64,000 bases of DNA from Constrictibacter sp. MBR-5 (GTDB lineage: Bacteria; Pseudomonadota; Alphaproteobacteria; JAJUGE01). The notes beneath the pieces were generated by a model. It ran no database searches. It was given only the letters and a program-made list of their open reading frames with translations, and was not told the origin of the DNA. Of this stretch, positions 35,862 through 44,525 are shown in pieces (the stretch's first letter is position 1; every line of letters begins with the position of its first letter). The DNA is taken from the NCBI RefSeq assembly GCF_040549485.1, contig NZ_JBEPTK010000017.1, positions 1 through 64,000 of the forward strand, read 5' to 3'. The translations under genes were made by a program, and so were the position numbers.

Positions 35862-36075
35862 ATGTCGGTACAAGCAGCAATGAAGTATCTTGATCAGATG
35901 GCTCGCGGGGATCGGCCGCCCTGAGCCACAGGACATTGCCGGACACCTCGACCTCACTCCCCTTATAGCCCGCGCACGCGACGCCCATCATGAATTTTCC
36001 GACGACGACCTGAGAAAAGCCTTCATTCAAAGGCGCAGGCTCGCCCTTTTCGCCAGCAAGGCAAGGTCAGGTTGA
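35862..36075 (+). CDS. Nif11-like small peptide, frameshifted
   Basis: The ATG at 35862 gives MSVQAAMKYLDQMARG and stops after 20 codons; removing one G from the GGGG run at 35907-35910 continues as RPEPQDIAGHLDLTPLIARA and HHEFSDDDLRKAF, stopping at 36075. The joined protein (about 70 residues) fits the Nif11 leader-like family (start helix, then L-x-x-A-R-x-A-x-x-x-F-S-x-x-D-L). The tail after this has no Gly-Gly cleavage site or Cys/Ser/Thr-rich core, so it may be a partner or regulator rather than a precursor. It lies 10 bp after the cyclase-like gene. Confidence 0.5.
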
Positions 36076-36198
36076 GGTCCATCGAAGAGGGCGGGGTTTG
36101 TCGGAGCAAATGTGATCGATCGAACCGCGATCAGCTGATCGACTAGACTAGATCAAGTCCGGCGAAACGTTCTGGGTGAAATTTGTAGATTGCGCCCA

Positions 36199-37494
36199 TT
36201 ATCGACGAGGAACGCGCTCCAACCCATTTGGTCGCCGTCCAGCGCGACGCCTGCTCCATCGCCGAGCGCACCCTTGTGTCAAACGGCGTTCAAAGCTGTT
36301 CACGCCCGCATTGGCGAGGCTCTCGCGCGCCAGCTCCAGGAGGGTCATGCCGCGGTACTGGCGCGCGGCGTCCTCCAGCGCGAAGAGCGTCGGGCTGTAG
36401 CGGTGCAGGAGCGCGTTCGCCACCGCATCGCGGCGGGTGACCCGCTCGTCCCTGCCGCCGAGCGGCACCGAGACATGCGGGAAGGTGCGCGTCTCCTCGG
36501 ATTTCTCCGCGACCTTGTCGAGGATCACGCGTCGCGCCTCGTCGATCGAGACGCCGCGCTTCACCAGGTCCTCGGCGAAGCCGCGTTCGAGGCTCAGCCG
36601 CCCGGCGAGATCGTAGATCGTCGACACCCGGTCGCGCTCGACGTCGCGTGCGCGGGTCACCAGCGCCTCGGTATCCTCGGGGCGGGCGGCGGTTGCCGGC
36701 TGCGGCGGCACCGGCGTCCGATCCTTCGTCTGGGTGCGGGTGTCGTTCGCGGGTTCGTTCCGGTCGGTCACCGTCGTTGCCTCCTCTGTCTCGGCCGTCA
36801 CGACCGTCCCGGTCGTCTGGTCGGCGTTCCTGGTCGCCGGGCTCGTCGTCGCATCCGTCATCGGGCTGGCTCCTGTCGTGGTAGAGGGCGCGTCCCGGCG
36901 ATGAAGGACGCAGTCATGAAGCGGGGATCGGCTGCGGAAGCCGGCGGCGGGGTCGGCGCCGACCGCCACGGCAGAGACCTCGAACGGCGTCCAGTCGACC
37001 GCCCGCCAGAGCTCCCGCCCGCCTTCGGGCTTCGAGACCTCGAAGCGGTGGACCTGATAGCCGATCGAGACCGCGCGGATGTGCCCGGCCTGGATATCGC
37101 GCCAGATCGGCTCCACTTCCGCACGCTCCGACAGCCGCACGCGTGCAACGCCCCGTCCGTTCTCGATCCGCGCTGAGCCCGGCACGACCGATCCGATCAC
37201 CGCATCGAGCTCGGCCAGTTCGTGCACTTTCAGGAAGGGTGCGCCGGCGTTGAGGCGGTCGAGCCGCACATGCGCCGGATCGAGGCTGAGCTCCTCGTCG
37301 TAGGGCTCGCCGAACAGCGTCATCCGCCGGACGCGGGCGCCGGCCGACCAGACCACTTCGACGGTGCGCTCGCCCACATCCGCGGAGTTCGGCGCAAGCT
37401 CCGCCGACCGGCGCAGGGCCGGTAGTTCGATCGTCGTGTCCAATGGGTCAGTCCTCGGCGTGAGGTCACGGTGCGCCCAACGCGTCTCAGACAA
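36199..37494 (-). pseudogene. phage prohead protease / major capsid fusion, 3' truncated
   Basis: Residues ~15-200 are a phage prohead protease (FGEPYDEELSLDPAHVRLD, then KVHELAELDAVIGSV and HIRAVSIGYQVHRFEV). A Thr/Pro-rich linker leads into the scaffold and start of a capsid domain (RDVERDRVSTIYDLAGRLS, RDAVANALLHRYSP, YRGMTLLELARESL), the layout of the known protease-capsid fusion proteins. Phage-like sequence ends near 36290 and is followed by an arginine-rich tail, so most of the capsid part is gone. It faces the opposite way to the RiPP locus. Confidence 0.75.
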
Positions 37495-37563
37495 GGTGTC
37501 TGGCCGCCTGTAGCTTCCGGCGCTTTTTGTGCAAGAATTCCCCCTTCAGAAGTCGGAGGGAGG

Positions 37564-37710
37564 ATGACTTCAGGGGTGAAGACAAGCGACCTCATCGCCG
37601 GGTCGCGTTCGACAGGGCTCCAGCAGATGCTCGGAAAGAAGCGATGGCCGGTGTTCCAGGACTATCTGGATGACCTTGGTCACGGGTGGTGGGCCATCAA
37701 GTCCAGCTGA
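37564..37710 (+). CDS. short possible gene, 48 aa
   Basis: The ATG at 37564 follows GGAGGGAGG, an unusually strong ribosome site, and encodes a hydrophilic peptide with LQQMLGKKRWPVFQDYLDDL. No family is recognised. It lies between the capsid fragment and the Com-like gene; a chance frame cannot be excluded. Confidence 0.35.
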   Translation: MTSGVKTSDLIAGSRSTGLQQMLGKKRWPVFQDYLDDLGHGWWAIKSS

Positions 37711-37829
37711 TCGACGTAGGTTTTCCCGCAAAACCCTCTGTATCGATGAACCGTCGATGATCGAGGGGTTAGACTGTCGATGATTCTGTCGGCCAATAGG
37801 GGTGCTCCATCGAACAGAGGAGCAATCCG

Positions 37830-38075
37830 ATGCCGACTCCCTTCCCCTCGCGCCAGGCAGCCCCGACGAGCTGGACCGGCACTGCGAGGATCAAGGCCAA
37901 CACCTCGGACGCGGAATGGCGCTGCACGCGCTGTAACAAGCTGCTCGGCGTCTGCCGGGACGGCCGCATGCACCTGCGCTTCGGCCGGGAGCACGAGTAT
38001 TTCGTGGGCTTCCCCGTCGTGGCGACCTGCCGCGGCTGCGGCGCGCTGAACCAAGCGGCCGCTCCCACGCGCTGA
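37830..38075 (+). CDS. Com-like zinc-ribbon protein, 81 aa
   Basis: Two CxxC pairs, WRCTRCNKLLG and VATCRGCGALNQ, form a zinc ribbon as in the Mu Com translational regulator and its prophage relatives. The N-terminal 25 residues are unstructured. Start ATG at 37830. It begins the plus-strand prophage gene set. Confidence 0.7.
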   Translation: MPTPFPSRQAAPTSWTGTARIKANTSDAEWRCTRCNKLLGVCRDGRMHLRFGREHEYFVGFPVVATCRGCGALNQAAAPTR

Positions 38076-38174
38076 GGCGCTCCCCCTCCCGATCCCCTGA
38101 AATCGCAGAGACGCATGACGTCCTGACCTGGCCACGAGAAGGCGCCGGACGCCTGGCCGCAAGGCAGGCGTCCG

Positions 38175-38984
38175 ATGTCCTACGCGTGGCATGAGATCCG
38201 CGACCACCTCATGCGAACCTCCTCCACCCTCCGCTTCCAGCGCAGCTTCGACACGCTCCGGCAAGCGAACGATCTTCTCGCACCGTTCCACGATCCGGCG
38301 GCGATGCTCGACGCGTTGCACCACGGGCCGGACGGCCCGGACCGGAAGAACCTCATTCTCACGGCACTGGTCGAGGCGGCGCAGAACGACGAGCCCGCGT
38401 CCGATTGCGCCCTGACGGCACTGTTACTGGCGCTCTGGCCCGGCCTGGATGCCATCCGGCGCCGGTTGATCTGGCGCAGGCCCGGCTCGGCGGACGACAT
38501 CGCAGCCGATCTGTTGGCTCGGACCACCGAGGCGGTCCGCGGCATCAACCTGGAGCGCGTCAATCGTATCGCTGCAACGGTTCTCCGGAACATCGAGCGC
38601 GACATGATCCGGGCACGCCAGCGCGAGGCGGAGCGCGAAAGCGTCACGAAAAGCATCGGGTCCGACGACATGCTCGCCGATCGGGCTGGGCTGCATCCCA
38701 CGGGAGCTGACGCGCACCTGCACGCCGATATCCGGCGGCTGATCGGCGCGGATGCGACGCTCGTGATCCGCGTAGCGGTCGAGGGCTTTTCGCAGGCCGA
38801 GGCCGCCGTCGAGATCGGCCTGTCCGAGGCGGCAACCCGCAAGCGCTACCAGCGCGCGACGCGGAAGCTGCGCGACGTCCTCCAAGAAATTGCTGACCCA
38901 GTGTCCCAATCCGCAGGCGTCGGTGGCTTTTGGAATGTGAACGCCTTGAAGCGCTCCACTCCGATTGAAGGCAGCGTCGCATGA
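38175..38984 (+). CDS. sigma-factor-like prophage protein, 269 aa
   Basis: The C-terminal part (VAVEGFSQAEAAVEIGLSEA followed by TRKRYQRATRKLRD) is a sigma region-4 type helix-turn-helix. The middle contains a helical stretch like region 2 (NRIAATVLRNIERDMIRARQ). It begins an overlapping series of small genes leading to the primase, so it may drive or regulate prophage early genes. Confidence 0.6.
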   Translation: MSYAWHEIRDHLMRTSSTLRFQRSFDTLRQANDLLAPFHDPAAMLDALHHGPDGPDRKNLILTALVEAAQNDEPASDCALTALLLALWPGLDAIRRRLIWRRPGSADDIAADLLARTTEAVRGINLERVNRIAATVLRNIERDMIRARQREAERESVTKSIGSDDMLADRAGLHPTGADAHLHADIRRLIGADATLVIRVAVEGFSQAEAAVEIGLSEAATRKRYQRATRKLRDVLQEIADPVSQSAGVGGFWNVNALKRSTPIEGSVA

Positions 38985-39175
38985 ACCACTCCTCCGATCC
39001 CTCGCCCGACGACCTCAAGCGGCTGCCGGGCCTCTACCGGCGCTGGGAACTGACCGAGGTCTTCGTGCCGAACAGGTTCTACCGGATCGAGAATGCCGGC
39101 ACGCATACCGACGGTACGCCGCTCCTTGCGGTCTATGTCGGCGATTCCGCCTCCGTTGGCTCGGAGGCCGCCTGA
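38981..39175 (+). CDS. small prophage protein, 64 aa
   Basis: ATG overlaps the previous stop by four bases (ATGA). The sequence LPGLYRRWELTEVFVPNRFY is compact and hydrophilic. No function recognised; its place in the coupled series before the primase supports that it is real. Confidence 0.6.
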   Translation: MNHSSDPSPDDLKRLPGLYRRWELTEVFVPNRFYRIENAGTHTDGTPLLAVYVGDSASVGSEAA

Positions 39176-39510
39176 TGCGCATTCCCGCCTGCTTCATCCG
39201 ACAGAGCAGCGACATGCCAGAGACGCCGGATCATCTCGCCCGTCTTCGTCAGGTGCACTACGGCCTGGAGGACCTCCCCGAGACGATTCACGTCCCGCAG
39301 CACCCGAGCCGCGACGCCGGCGCTCTGCTGGCGATCGACCGGGCGAAGATCGACGACGTCGCCTTCGCCATCATTGCCGCCGAGCGGGACAGCGCGGCTG
39401 CATACCGCCGCTGCTCGGCACTCCAGCGGCTTTACAAGCTCGCGCGGGAGGCCGGCGGCACGGGCACCGATCCGGCGGTGGAAGCTGCTCTGCGTCGCGA
39501 GCGGGATTGA
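39175..39510 (+). CDS. small prophage protein, 111 aa
   Basis: The ATG shares one base with the previous stop and the next gene starts on this one's stop, so it is translated as part of the series. Helical C-terminal half (IDRAKIDDVAFAIIAAERDS, then AYRRCSALQRLYKLAR). Family unknown. Confidence 0.6.
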   Translation: MRIPACFIRQSSDMPETPDHLARLRQVHYGLEDLPETIHVPQHPSRDAGALLAIDRAKIDDVAFAIIAAERDSAAAYRRCSALQRLYKLAREAGGTGTDPAVEAALRRERD

Positions 39511-41972
39511 TGGCGGCCGAGGCCACCGCGCCTGTCTCCGCCGAGATCCGGGCGCACGTCGAGATGCTGCACCAGCTGGCCCACCCGCTGAGCGGCAGCG
39601 GGCAGCTGGTGGTCGCAAGCTATGGCGAGGATCCCGACGGCACCAACCCCAGGACCGGCAAGACCGGGGCGCCGATCTCGGCAGCGGTTGAACATTTCCG
39701 GATCGGCGACGTCGACGGAATGGTCGCAGCCGTGGTGCGCCTCGGCCGGGATCGGTACCGGAACGTCTACATCCCGCTCGCGGTCCTGCGTTCCGATCTT
39801 TCTCGCGGCAAGAAGGGCCAGGAAGAGGACGTGATCGGCGTACTGGGCTTCGTCATCGACGACGACCCGGACCGCGACAAAGGGGCCACCGAACTGCTGC
39901 TGCCGGCGAACTACGTCCTGCAGACGTCGGTGACGCCGCAGGCGAACCGCCAGCACTTCTATCTGCTCGACGAGATCCTCGGTGGCGAGGCGGCGAAGCC
40001 GATCGCGGCAGCACTGACCGAATTCCACGGCACCGACCACGGCTCGAAGGATCTCAGTCACGTCTGGCGCGTGCCGGGCTGCCTGAACTGGCCGAACGCG
40101 AAGAAGGTGCACCGGTTCGGCCGTCCGCGGGAGCCGCAACTCGTGACCGTCCTGCAGCCGTGGGACGGGTCGCTCACCGCCGTCGGTGATCTCAGGGCGG
40201 CGCTCGATGCGCACGCACTCTCGGACCGTGCCGGATCCATGGGTCGCGATCGGAGGCTGGACACCGACCCGACGACCCAGACGCATAACGCGCGCTCGCC
40301 GCATCCGGACCGGCCGGAAGTGCCCCCGGAACTGACCGACAGGTTCGCAGCCCTTCCGGGCTGGCTGCGACACAAGATCATCCGCGGCCGGCCCGAAGGC
40401 GAGCGATCCCGCGCCCTGTTCGACGTGATCGCCAATCTGCACCGGGAAGGCTGGACCAGGCAGGAGATCCAGACCGTGATTGCTGCCCACCCGAACGGGA
40501 TCGGCGCCAAGTATGCCGATCGCGGTGATCTCGACCGTGAGATCGACCGGGTGCTGCAGAGGTGCACGCCCGCGAGCGACGCGCCCGTGGACTGGCCGGA
40601 CCATTGGAGAGACGGCGCCGAAGGCGGTGGCGGCGATGGCGACGATGGCCCTGCACCGGTTGGCTTCACCGAGGACGCGCTCGCCGATGCGTTTGCCGAC
40701 CGGCACCAGGAGGGCTGGCGCTACGTCGCACCCTGGGGGCAGTGGCTGACCTGGAGCGGCGCAGTCTGGCGCCGCGAGAATACGCTGCAGGCCTTCGACC
40801 TGGCGCGTCGCATCTGCCGCGAGGCGGCGGTGTGCGCAGAGACGGCAAAGATTCGGACGAAGCTCTCGACCGCCGCCACCGTTGCGGCAGTCGAGCGGCT
40901 AGCCCGCTCCGATCGCCGGCACGCCAGCACGACCGAGATCTGGGACGGTGATCCCTGGTCGATCAACACGCCCGCCGGAATCGTCGATCTCCGGTCCGGC
41001 GCCAGCGGCCGGCACGATCCCCAGCGCTACATGACGAAGCTCGCCGGCGCGGCACCCGGAGGTGATTGTCCGATCTGGATGGCGTTCCTCGAAACGCTCA
41101 GCGGCGGCGACCGCGACCTGCAGGCCTACCTCCAGCGGATGGCAGGTTATTGCCTGACAGGTGTCACGACAGAGCACGCGCTCTTCTTCTTCTACGGTAC
41201 CGGAGCGAACGGCAAATCGGTCTTCGCGAACACACTCACCGCGATCATGGGCGACTACGCCACCGCCGCCGCGATGGACATGTTCATGGCGACGCACGGC
41301 GACCGCCACCCGACCGATATGGCCGGGCTTCGTGGCGCACGTATGGTCACATCGATAGAGACCGAACAGGGCAGCCGCTGGGCCGAGAGCAAGCTGAAGG
41401 CGCTCACGGGGGGCGACAGGATCACGGCGCGCTTCATGCGCCAGGACTTCTTCGAGTTCACGCCGCAGTTCAAGCTGCTGGTCGTCGGCAACCACAAGCC
41501 CTCAATCCGCAACGTCGACGAGGCGATGCGTCGGCGCCTGCACATGGTGCCGTTCACGGTCACCATCCCGCCGGCCAAGCGCGACAAGAGCCTCTCCGAC
41601 CGTCTCCTCGCCGAGCGCGACGGCATCTTCGCCTGGGCGCTTGCCGGCTGCCTCGAATGGCAGCGCACCGGCCTCCGGCCGCCTGCCGCCGTGATGGCGG
41701 CGACCGAGGACTACTTCGAGGCCGAGGACGCAGTAGGACGCTGGATCGAGGAGCGCTGCACCGTCGGGCCAAGTCGGAGCGCGACCTCCGCCATGCTCTA
41801 CGGCGACTGGAAAGCCTGGGCGGAAGCCAATGGCGAATACGCGGGCTCGCAGAAGCGATTCAGCGAGTCCCTCACCACCCGCGGATACGAGCGGCGAAAC
41901 ACCAACTCGGCCCGCGGATTCCGCGGGATCGGGCTTCGCGACTGCAATTCTGACCTGCATCCCGGAGGATGA
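39510..41972 (+). CDS. P4-type phage primase-helicase, 820 aa
   Basis: The N-terminal half is an archaeo-eukaryotic-type primase-like domain (VLGFVIDDDPDRDKGATELL, HFYLLDEI, HVWRVPGCLNWPN). The C-terminal half is a D5/P4-like SF3 helicase with Walker A FYGTGANGKSVF, Walker B VTSIETEQG and sensor LLVVGNHKPSIRNVDEAMRR. It starts replication of phages and phage-plasmids. The gene is full length and overlaps both neighbours (TGATG upstream, ATGA downstream), and is the best preserved gene of this prophage remnant. Confidence 0.9.
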   Translation: MAAEATAPVSAEIRAHVEMLHQLAHPLSGSGQLVVASYGEDPDGTNPRTGKTGAPISAAVEHFRIGDVDGMVAAVVRLGRDRYRNVYIPLAVLRSDLSRGKKGQEEDVIGVLGFVIDDDPDRDKGATELLLPANYVLQTSVTPQANRQHFYLLDEILGGEAAKPIAAALTEFHGTDHGSKDLSHVWRVPGCLNWPNAKKVHRFGRPREPQLVTVLQPWDGSLTAVGDLRAALDAHALSDRAGSMGRDRRLDTDPTTQTHNARSPHPDRPEVPPELTDRFAALPGWLRHKIIRGRPEGERSRALFDVIANLHREGWTRQEIQTVIAAHPNGIGAKYADRGDLDREIDRVLQRCTPASDAPVDWPDHWRDGAEGGGGDGDDGPAPVGFTEDALADAFADRHQEGWRYVAPWGQWLTWSGAVWRRENTLQAFDLARRICREAAVCAETAKIRTKLSTAATVAAVERLARSDRRHASTTEIWDGDPWSINTPAGIVDLRSGASGRHDPQRYMTKLAGAAPGGDCPIWMAFLETLSGGDRDLQAYLQRMAGYCLTGVTTEHALFFFYGTGANGKSVFANTLTAIMGDYATAAAMDMFMATHGDRHPTDMAGLRGARMVTSIETEQGSRWAESKLKALTGGDRITARFMRQDFFEFTPQFKLLVVGNHKPSIRNVDEAMRRRLHMVPFTVTIPPAKRDKSLSDRLLAERDGIFAWALAGCLEWQRTGLRPPAAVMAATEDYFEAEDAVGRWIEERCTVGPSRSATSAMLYGDWKAWAEANGEYAGSQKRFSESLTTRGYERRNTNSARGFRGIGLRDCNSDLHPGG

Positions 41973-42217
41973 AATTGCCTTTAGAACCAGTGCACGTGAC
42001 GGATGTGACGGATCATCCCCTTATAACCGTCTCGCGCGCGCGCATGCGCGCGTGTGGCGGGGATAAGGAACAACCCGTCACATCCGCAACGTCCGTCACC
42101 AGGAGGATGGGCGGCTGGCCCGACGCGCTGCTCGCGCTCGCCTTCTCCGGCCGGCTGATGGCGGCGGCCCGCGCGTGCGGCATCAGTCCCGCCGTGTCCA
42201 ACGGAGGTGTCGCATGA
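41969..42217 (+). CDS. small prophage protein, 82 aa
   Basis: ATG overlaps the primase stop (ATGA). The protein is Thr/Val-rich at the start and has one helical segment (DALLALAFSGRLMAAARACG). The next gene starts at its stop in the same way. No family recognised. Confidence 0.5.
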   Translation: MKLPLEPVHVTDVTDHPLITVSRARMRACGGDKEQPVTSATSVTRRMGGWPDALLALAFSGRLMAAARACGISPAVSNGGVA

Positions 42218-42414
42218 CGTGGCACCCGAGAGGCTATGGCGGCAGGCGCCGCGATCCCGAGCAGATCAAGCGCGACGGCTGGCGCGAGCAGGGCCTGCTC
42301 GCCGTGGCGGCGAACGACGATCGGCTGACCTGGCTGGAGCGCGAGCTCGTCCGCCAGCTCGGCGAGAAGCTCTATGGCCCGAGCCGCCGCATCACGGAGG
42401 CGCACGATGTCTGA
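42214..42414 (+). CDS. small basic prophage protein, 66 aa
   Basis: GGAGGT lies just before ATG 42214 and the start overlaps the previous stop by four bases. Sequence RRDPEQIKRDGWREQGLLAV then LTWLERELVRQLGEKLYG. Function unknown; small genes like this are common between primase and DUF6362 in alphaproteobacterial prophages. Confidence 0.6.
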   Translation: MTWHPRGYGGRRRDPEQIKRDGWREQGLLAVAANDDRLTWLERELVRQLGEKLYGPSRRITEAHDV

Positions 42415-42787
42415 CCAGGACTGGACCGCCGAGGCCGTCGCCGACCACTTCGCGGAGGCGTTCCGCACGCTGCGCAAGCTGCCCCCGGTCAGGGTGCAGG
42501 GGTACTTCAACCGCTGGCCGGAGATCGTGCGCAGCAGCCGGGAGATCGCCGCCATGGAGCCCCAGCCGATGCGGATCTGGCCTTCGACGGCGGCCATCGC
42601 CCGGCTCGAACAGACGTTCGACTGGGTGCACTGGATCGACGTCGACGAGCGCAAGGTCGTCTGGTCGCGCGCCGCGCGCGTGCCATGGAAGCTGATCAGC
42701 TATGAGCTCGGCTGCGACCGCACGACCGCCTGGCGGCGCTGGCAGCTGGCGCTCACCAAGATCGCGGCACGGCTGAATGCCCAGTGA
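42407..42787 (+). CDS. DUF6362-type phage protein, 126 aa
   Basis: The C-terminal part FDWVHWIDVDERKVVWSRAA followed by CDRTTAWRRWQLALTKIA looks like a helix-turn-helix with the DUF6362 signature. It overlaps the previous gene by 8 bp and ends the series. Such proteins lie next to terminase or methylase genes in prophages; here that module is missing. Confidence 0.7.
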   Translation: MSDQDWTAEAVADHFAEAFRTLRKLPPVRVQGYFNRWPEIVRSSREIAAMEPQPMRIWPSTAAIARLEQTFDWVHWIDVDERKVVWSRAARVPWKLISYELGCDRTTAWRRWQLALTKIAARLNAQ

Positions 42788-43250
42788 GTCCAATGTGTAG
42801 CAACACTTTTTCGTTCGACACCCGCAACATCGCCGGGCTATCCGTTGGGCAATATCGGGAGAGTGCGCCTCGGGGCTCGCTCTCCCGTTTGCGTTGAGGC
42901 GGACCACGCTGCGGCATCGCGCACGGGGAGTTCGCGGGTCCTTCCTGGCGCCGGTCGTAAGCGGGAGGACCCAGCGCGGCATATCGCCAGCGTCAGGGCG
43001 GATTTTTTGGGAAGCCACCCCGGAATCCACCCGTCCGATAGACGCCCAAAGCCGCAGAAACCCGCCACTTTCCGGGTGGACTCCGGTGGACTCCAGCTGG
43101 ACTCCGGGATCCACCTGGATCCACTCGGCGGAGTCCACCACGGAAGCCGCGCCGGACGCTGCCTCGCCTCGCACCGATCCGACCCACCGCGACAGCGCGG
43201 TCCATGTTGCAGGCTACCCCAGCCTCCTCGCCGGACCGACGGAGTGATGG
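42788..43250. other. intergenic region after the prophage series
   Basis: About 460 bp with no convincing gene. It is marked by clustered GGTGGACTCC/GGATCCACC words around 43020-43140 and probably marks where the prophage lost its packaging genes. Confidence 0.5.
43075..43139. repeat. short tandem and inverted repeat cluster
   Basis: GGTGGACTCC occurs twice in tandem (43075-43084, 43085-43094), a third variant GCTGGACTCC follows, and the exact complement GGAGTCCACC lies at 43130-43139, with GGATCCACC between. The strand can fold into alternative hairpins. It could be a terminator-like or protein-binding region. Confidence 0.6.
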
Positions 43251-44105
43251 TCAAGCAAGGCCGTACTTCCGCGCGCGCGCCACAAAGGCGTCGTAGCCGA
43301 TGAACTTCTCGAAGGCCGGCGCCTGATCGCGAACACGCGGCCCCTCATCGGCATCCGCGGTCTGCCGGAAGGCGGCGAGCGCCGCTTCCACGGCCTGATA
43401 GGCGGCGAAGAGAGTGAAGCCGTAGTAAAGTACCAGGTTCGCACCCGCAGCCTTCTCGTCGGCAACACTGAAGCCGCGCTTATCGGTGACGACTACCCTG
43501 CCCGGGATCTGGCTACGTACGGCCTTCAGGTCGCTGGGCAGCATCCCGGCGGGAAAGACCATATCCGCACCTGCCTCGACAAAGGCCTGCATCCGCCGCA
43601 CGGCCTCGCCGACGTCCTTCTGCGCCAGAACGGCATCCGTCCGTGCGATGATGAGGAAGTTCGGATCCTGGCGGGCGTCCACGGCTGCGCGGATCTTCTG
43701 AAGCATCGTGTCCAGCGGGGCGAGGACCTGCGGCACGTCGGCATGCTTCCCGAATTCCTGGTCCTCGATGTGGATACCTGCAACACCGGCGCGCTCGAAC
43801 GCCTCGACCGTCCGCCAGATATTCGCAGCGTTCGCAAAGCCGTTCTCGGCGTCCGCAATCACCGGAACACCGACCGCCGCCGCCACAGTCGCAGCCCTCC
43901 GGACCAGATCGTCACGCGTCAGAATGCCCACGTCCGGAAGGCCGAGTTCGCTGGCTGCGGTGGCGTAGCTGCCGATGTAGGCGACGGGGAAGCCCGCCCG
44001 CTCGATCAGCTTGGCGCTGACGGCGTCATAGGCGCCGGGGGCGACAAGGGTATCGCCGGTATCGAGCGCGGCTCGAAGCGTGCGGCGGTGCTGTTGCGCG
44101 TTCAT
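43251..44105 (-). CDS. isocitrate lyase / PEP mutase family protein, 284 aa
   Basis: A TIM-barrel enzyme of the family that includes methylisocitrate lyase, oxaloacetate decarboxylase and PEP mutase: GAYDAVSAKLIERAGF, metal-binding ADAENGFANA and IEDQEFGKHAD. The usual K-x-C-G-H catalytic loop of isocitrate/methylisocitrate lyases is not present, which argues against a classical lyase and leaves the substrate open. Later segments IIARTDAVLAQ and FPAGM fit the family. Full length. Divergent to a RidA relic. Confidence 0.85.
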   Translation of the reverse strand: MNAQQHRRTLRAALDTGDTLVAPGAYDAVSAKLIERAGFPVAYIGSYATAASELGLPDVGILTRDDLVRRAATVAAAVGVPVIADAENGFANAANIWRTVEAFERAGVAGIHIEDQEFGKHADVPQVLAPLDTMLQKIRAAVDARQDPNFLIIARTDAVLAQKDVGEAVRRMQAFVEAGADMVFPAGMLPSDLKAVRSQIPGRVVVTDKRGFSVADEKAAGANLVLYYGFTLFAAYQAVEAALAAFRQTADADEGPRVRDQAPAFEKFIGYDAFVARARKYGLA

Positions 44106-44204
44106 CGGATCTCTCGTTTGCCAGGGCGAGGTGGCGACAGACGCCGATTATGCCTTCCATGCCCCCTGCGCATGAGATGCCTCTCCTCGCTGCCGCGTGC
44201 GCGA

Positions 44205-44442
44205 CGAGCGAGCCGGAGATATTGCTGAAGGAGTGCGGCAGCGATCTTCGGCATATCCGCAAGATCGTCACCGACTCGTCGCGCCTCGTCTCCGCGTCGC
44301 CGTCTATCCGGTCGTCGGCCGCTGGCTGGGAGGCGTGCAATCCGTCTCGACCGGCGTCGTCGTCTCGATTCTGGGACGCCCGGAATGGCTGGTGGAGATC
44401 GACATCATCGCAGCGAAGCCGGACGTTGCAGCCACCGCGTGA
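44205..44442 (+). pseudogene. RidA-family protein, 3' relic with frameshift
   Basis: The plus strand reads EPEILLKECGSDLRHIRKIV, shifts frame near 44275, and continues GRWLGGVQSVSTGVVVSILG and RPEWLVEIDIIAAKPD, a close fit to the end of RidA/YjgF imine deaminases. The first ~60 residues and a stretch in the middle are missing. This accounts for most of the gap between the PEP-mutase-like gene and MucR. Confidence 0.7.
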
Positions 44443-44455
44443 CGAGGCTCGATGC

Positions 44456-44491
44456 GGTTGGGGGACACACAACATTGCACGTCCCCCAACC
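44456..44491. terminator. hairpin terminator between RidA relic and mucR
   Basis: GGTTGGGGGAC (44456-44466) pairs perfectly with GTCCCCCAACC (44481-44491) around a 14-base loop. It lies 35 bp past the end of the minus-strand MucR gene and 14 bp past the plus-strand RidA relic, so it can serve both directions. No long T-run follows. Confidence 0.6.
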
Positions 44492-44525
44492 ACGACAATG
44501 TCCGACGCGCCGACGCCGGTGCATC

